From NCBI GenBank assembly GCA_034408895.1, contig JAWXCI010000025.1, forward strand, positions 1-15,353: DNA of 15,353 bases, given 5' to 3'. The notes under the pieces were generated by a model, which ran no database searches, was not told where the DNA came from, and saw only the letters and a program-made list of their open reading frames with translations. The stretch comes from UBA4660 sp034408895. Its GTDB lineage: Bacteria; Bacteroidota; Bacteroidia; Flavobacteriales_D; Sanyastnellaceae. Position 1 is the stretch's first letter. Every line of letters begins with the position of its first letter. Shown here piece by piece: positions 13,001-15,353 of this stretch. The translations under genes and the position numbers were made by a program.

Positions 13001-15353
13001 CTATCACATGTCCGGCAACACAAAGTTTAATATTAGATGCGACCTGTTCAGGCGCGATGGGTAACTATACTACCCTGGCTATAGTGAGTGATAACTGCAC
13101 GGCTTCAGGTTCAATTGTGGTAACACAATCACCAGCCGCGGGTTACGCAGTAACCGGTGCCGGTGTAGTTCCAGTTATACTTACTGCAACGGACGCAGCG
13201 GGAAACTTTTCCACCTGCACTTTTAACGTGAATGTGATTGACAACAGCACACCAACATTCGCTACATGTCCTCCTGACCAGACATTAAATCTCAATGCTT
13301 CGTGCCAAGCCACCATTGGTGACTACACAGGGCTTGCAACTATCGGAGACAACTGCTCGCTATTGAACAATCCCGGTGCGTCATACGCTTCGGCAAACAG
13401 CGGCAATCTTGGTGGAAACAATGATGGCGGCACGACTCCTTACACATTTACTTACACCCCGGCTGCGGGTGTCAACCGTTTGATTGCTCTCACCATCACA
13501 TTTGAAAATGAAGGAGCGGCTCCGACCTATGGCTTGAACAATTTCGGAACTGTGATGTATGGCAACAAAGTGATGACACAGGTTGCCAACGTTTCGCTTT
13601 TTCCTGCCGGACAAAACGGAAGCCGAGCGGCAGTGTATTATTTGAAAGAAGCGGATATCGCCACTGTAGTTGGAAATACGTTCAATATTCCATGGACATT
13701 AACCGGTACTTCACCAACTAACTACAGCATACATGGAATTTGTGCAGATGTATTCATGTTGCAGAACATCAGCCAGACTACGCCAATTGAAGATGTGCAA
13801 ACTGCTACAGCTTCACCTAACGTTACTTCTGTTACAGTGCCTTCCGCGCTTCCCGCCAATCAGGGCGATTTTATGATTGCGGTTTGCAACTCTGGCACCT
13901 CTACTTCTAACGTAAATGCACCTGCTACCTATACCATGTTGAGTGAAATCAATGTGACCGGTTCGCATGTTCATGCAGTGGCTTATAAAGAATTGACCGC
14001 TTCGGGCAACCAACAGCCGAGCTTCACTACAGTGGCTTCAACTGCACGATTGCTTATGGCTTCGATTGAAGTGAACAGCAACGGATACATTACTTATTCT
14101 CAAACACCGCCTGCCGGAACGTTGATAACTGGCGTGGGTATAACACCAGTTATTGTGGTGGCGACAGACGCCAGCAACAATACCGACACCTGCTTTTTCA
14201 ATGTGAATGCAGTTGATGTAACGAACCCGACCATCACATGTCCGGGTGCACAAACACTTGTGCTCAATTCTTCATGCACAGCGACACTGGGCAACTATGT
14301 TTCCTTAGCCACCACTAGCGACAATTGCTCAGCAGTTACGGTGACGCAATCTCCAATTTCGGGATCTTCGGTTTCAGGTGTTGGAACAACAACGGTTACT
14401 ATAACCGCAACTGACGCAAGTGGAAATACTTCGTCCTGCACATTTAGCGTGAACCGTTTGGACAATACGAACCCGACCATCACTTGCCCGGCTGCACAGA
14501 CTATTGTGTTGAACGCTTCATGCGCAGGAGTTTTAGGAAACTACACTTCGCTTGCAACAACTGCCGACAATTGTTCTGCTCTCACAGTTACACAATCACC
14601 TGCTGCCGGAACCGCTGTGAGCGGAGTTGGAACAACGACTGTAACTCTCACTGCAACCGATGCAAGTGGAAATACTTCGAACTGTACGTTCAGTGTGAAC
14701 CGAGTTGACACCACGCCTCCCACCATCACATGCCCTCCGAACATTACCATCCCTACTAATGGAAATAGTTGTATCGGAACATTAAGCAATGCTTTACTCG
14801 GAACTCCGGTAACTTCTGACAACTGCGGAGTTGCTTCTGTGACGAACAATCATCCTTCAGCTTCATACAATGCGGGTCCGAATACAATTACCTGGACTGT
14901 TACTGACAATAGTGGCAATACAGCAACATGCTTACAAACGTTAGTGGTTGTGGATAATGAACCACCAGTGATTGCATGCCCAGCTGCACAAACCATTGTG
15001 CTCAACGCATCATGTGCTAGAGTTTTAGGAAACTACACTGCACTTGCAACAACTGCCGACAACTGTTCTGCAGTGACAGTAACGCAATCACCCGCTGCGG
15101 GAACTGCTGTAAGCGGAGTTGGAACAACAACGGTTACTCTCACCGCAACTGACGCAAGTGGAAATGCAACGACTTGCACTTTCAGTGTAAATCGTGTTGA
15201 CAATACCAACCCAACCATAACTTGTCCTGTTGCACAAACAATTCTGTTGAATTCATCATGTGCAGGAGCACTTGGAAATTATACTGCACTCGCGACAACC
15301 AGCGATAACTGTTCAGCTGTTGTCGTAACACAATCACCTTCCTCTGGAACTGC
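10084..15353 (+). CDS. Giant surface protein: choice-of-anchor L domain plus HYR repeats (3' end missing)
   Basis: The frame is open without a stop to the window edge (1,756 complete codons). In-frame ATGs at 10045 and 10051 are alternative starts. The signal peptide is residues ~1-33 ('GLILSLSVPHFSVA' before Q34). Domains in order: choice-of-anchor L (34-~279; 'DDFATNAA', 'GIDPDL'-like 'YSDPDLILLEA', 'FVFASEEYPEWVCSGYND', 'PCQTYHAKIILADAGD'); Calx-beta-like region (~280-398); HYR repeats from 399, 488 and 571; lectin-like beta-sandwich (~647-820; 'IDYAIRLRSNGLLRMYENG'); Ig/PKD-like domain (~821-890; 'YQWYLNGSPVG'); HYR repeats from 891, 976 and 1062, the last interrupted by a ~242-residue module; then HYR repeats of exactly 82 residues to the edge. 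Conserved Cys ('TCP', 'SC', 'DNC', 'C') suggest disulfides outside the cell. Choice-of-anchor L proteins usually end in a T9SS or other anchoring signal, which would lie beyond the window. Adhesion or matrix function is inferred. Confidence 0.9.
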   Translation, partial: MNPSFVFSSKNKFFAHATTGLILSLSVPHFSVAQLVVDDFATNAAMIAQLEGSGINIIDASFTVYGTAHTRQLGLFTNTPSAELPLTNGVVFSTGYGSDAIGPNNTGGGNYTDASAGTYSDPDLILLEASATRDVIFVEFDFIPKLDTLQIEFVFASEEYPEWVCSGYNDAFAFFVSGPGIAGPFSGGAENFAQLPDGTYVSIDNVNDVGTCVPNHSPYYYNNTGGVYLQADGLTIGLTAFGVVQPCQTYHAKIILADAGDSVWDSWVFLKDFSSLGQSVVIDADATFGQAVEGCASSLFTVTRSGDIGVSLPVTFTLGGTATFNTDYTLTDLMGNPFSTSFTFAPGETTKNFWIQPVADCNVEGSESVVITYIWTVCSEPFSATSTYSIDDPWVNLVCPSNITVTAPSGTCSAIVNSSLPTGTSNCSISLSRIDGGPAFGSSWPVGIYTVTYRGYPGSYSAGGLNCMYDDCSFTVTVNDQNAPTITCPGNQTLTMNSLCQVTIPNYIALVTATDICDVSLTITQSPVAGTVVTGAASTTITMTATDDSGNSASCTFQLTKNDFTTAIIICPSNINAIPGVGLCYAAVTVPVPSVTDCSTYTLVNSFNGTGNATGNYPEGTTTVVWTVTDVAGNVSTCSHTVTVSQSTAYAWASAVNDPNSCVTATEQAFWQTLAAITATGNDLLKTGAAGLGNSNAFSLNDVSNNGWVTMTVVETNTERYFGISAVDAGNGSGGIDYAIRLRSNGLLRMYENGTNMGDFGAYAANDVLRIAIENNVVRYYRNATLLYSSLVIPASVPFFVDCAMNETNSSLNDIFIINPFCGTFAAGSSGISGTLAYQWYLNGSPVGTNSSTYTNSSLADNAQVTVTVSNGGLCSETSAAVVVDVPAMSCSGSNITTTTSGGLCSAPVTIPNPTVTGTCTGYSVTNNFNGTTNASGTYPLGTTTVVFTISTSCGTFGTCSITVTVNDDDAPTITCPATQSLILDATCSGAMGNYTTLAIVSDNCTASGSIVVTQSPAAGYAVTGAGVVPVILTATDAAGNFSTCTFNVNVIDNSTPTFATCPPDQTLNLNASCQATIGDYTGLATIGDNCSLLNNPGASYASANSGNLGGNNDGGTTPYTFTYTPAAGVNRLIALTITFENEGAAPTYGLNNFGTVMYGNKVMTQVANVSLFPAGQNGSRAAVYYLKEADIATVVGNTFNIPWTLTGTSPTNYSIHGICADVFMLQNISQTTPIEDVQTATASPNVTSVTVPSALPANQGDFMIAVCNSGTSTSNVNAPATYTMLSEINVTGSHVHAVAYKELTASGNQQPSFTTVASTARLLMASIEVNSNGYITYSQTPPAGTLITGVGITPVIVVATDASNNTDTCFFNVNAVDVTNPTITCPGAQTLVLNSSCTATLGNYVSLATTSDNCSAVTVTQSPISGSSVSGVGTTTVTITATDASGNTSSCTFSVNRLDNTNPTITCPAAQTIVLNASCAGVLGNYTSLATTADNCSALTVTQSPAAGTAVSGVGTTTVTLTATDASGNTSNCTFSVNRVDTTPPTITCPPNITIPTNGNSCIGTLSNALLGTPVTSDNCGVASVTNNHPSASYNAGPNTITWTVTDNSGNTATCLQTLVVVDNEPPVIACPAAQTIVLNASCARVLGNYTALATTADNCSAVTVTQSPAAGTAVSGVGTTTVTLTATDASGNATTCTFSVNRVDNTNPTITCPVAQTILLNSSCAGALGNYTALATTSDNCSAVVVTQSPSSGT
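13360..14094 (+). other. Beta-sandwich module nested inside an HYR repeat
   Basis: The HYR repeat starting at 13267 runs normally to 'IGDNCS' (13345-13359), stops, and resumes at 'YSQTPPAGTLITGVG' (~14095). The ~242 intervening residues include 'AAGVNRLIALTITFENEGA', 'NNFGTVMYGNKVMTQV', 'AVYYLKEADIATVVGNTF' and 'QNISQTTPIEDVQTATA'. They resemble a beta-sandwich module found in surface proteins of actinobacteria and Bacteroidota ('NRLLVVGVSY...TPLGAA' type). Cysteines are few here, in contrast to the surrounding repeats. Boundaries are good to about 5-10 residues. Confidence 0.7.
14239..15353 (+). repeat. 246-bp tandem repeat array encoding 82-residue HYR units
   Basis: The Cys codon of the 'TCP' signature recurs at 14239, 14485, 14731, 14977 and 15223: four consecutive spacings of exactly 246 bp. 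Units starting at 14239, 14485, 14977 and 15223 share the pattern 'DNCSAVTVTQSP..G..VSGVGTTTVT.TATDASGN'. Units 14485 and 14977 are very similar at the DNA level. The unit at 14731 has the same length but a different, classical HYR sequence ('WTVTDNSGNTATC'). Earlier repeats in the protein have looser spacing (249-267 bp). The array continues past the window. Confidence 0.9.

Noticed and set aside
11199..15218. Several Val/Thr-rich open frames on the minus strand through the giant adhesin gene
   Set aside because: They are antisense shadows of the Thr/Val/Ala-rich repeat codons; they recur with the repeat period and have no start context.

Overview
The window looks like Bacteroidota chromosome. 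The ileS - DksA-like - lspA gene order, an IleS of the Bacteroidota kind (GIHH signature, no C-terminal zinc finger), large Cys-rich HYR-repeat surface proteins, a choice-of-anchor L domain and the absence of Shine-Dalgarno sequences all fit. The order or family cannot be fixed from the sequence.

Layout, left to right. (1) 1-997, +: the 3' end of a secreted HYR-repeat protein that ends in a dockerin-like calcium-binding module, closed by a 15-bp-stem terminator (1022-1064). (2) 1203-2837, +: an exported protein joining an ASH/DUF1573-like beta domain, a carboxypeptidase-regulatory-like domain, a Pro-rich linker and a von Willebrand A domain with a complete MIDAS. (3) 2892-3518, +: a uridine kinase. 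(4) 3684-4185, +: a DUF1772-type membrane protein split by one extra T in a T7 run. (5) 4248-9662, -: the operon ileS -> DksA/TraR-like protein with a histone-H1-like Lys/Ala/Pro tail -> lspA. (6) 9663-10083: an intergenic region between divergent units. (7) 10084 to the window end, +: a giant surface protein with no stop in 1,756 visible codons. It carries a signal peptide, a choice-of-anchor L domain, a Calx-beta-like region, HYR repeats, a lectin-like beta-sandwich, an Ig/PKD-like domain, more HYR repeats with a second beta-sandwich module inserted inside one of them, and then a regular 246-bp (82-residue) repeat array running off the edge.

The minus-strand operon is housekeeping: tRNA charging, a DksA-like transcription or chromatin factor, and lipoprotein signal peptide removal. 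The flanking plus-strand genes are mostly envelope or extracellular proteins probably involved in adhesion. No tRNA, rRNA, CRISPR array, transposase or phage gene was seen.

The most notable signals are: an inverted array of 7-bp repeats that fills the DksA-lspA junction, overlaps both gene ends and leaves lspA without an ATG start; an in-frame, approximately 27-codon insertion with a GC-rich hairpin inside ileS; the nested domain insertion and fixed 246-bp repeat period in the giant adhesin; and the H1-like tail on the DksA-like protein. I did not find a clearly new multi-gene system.
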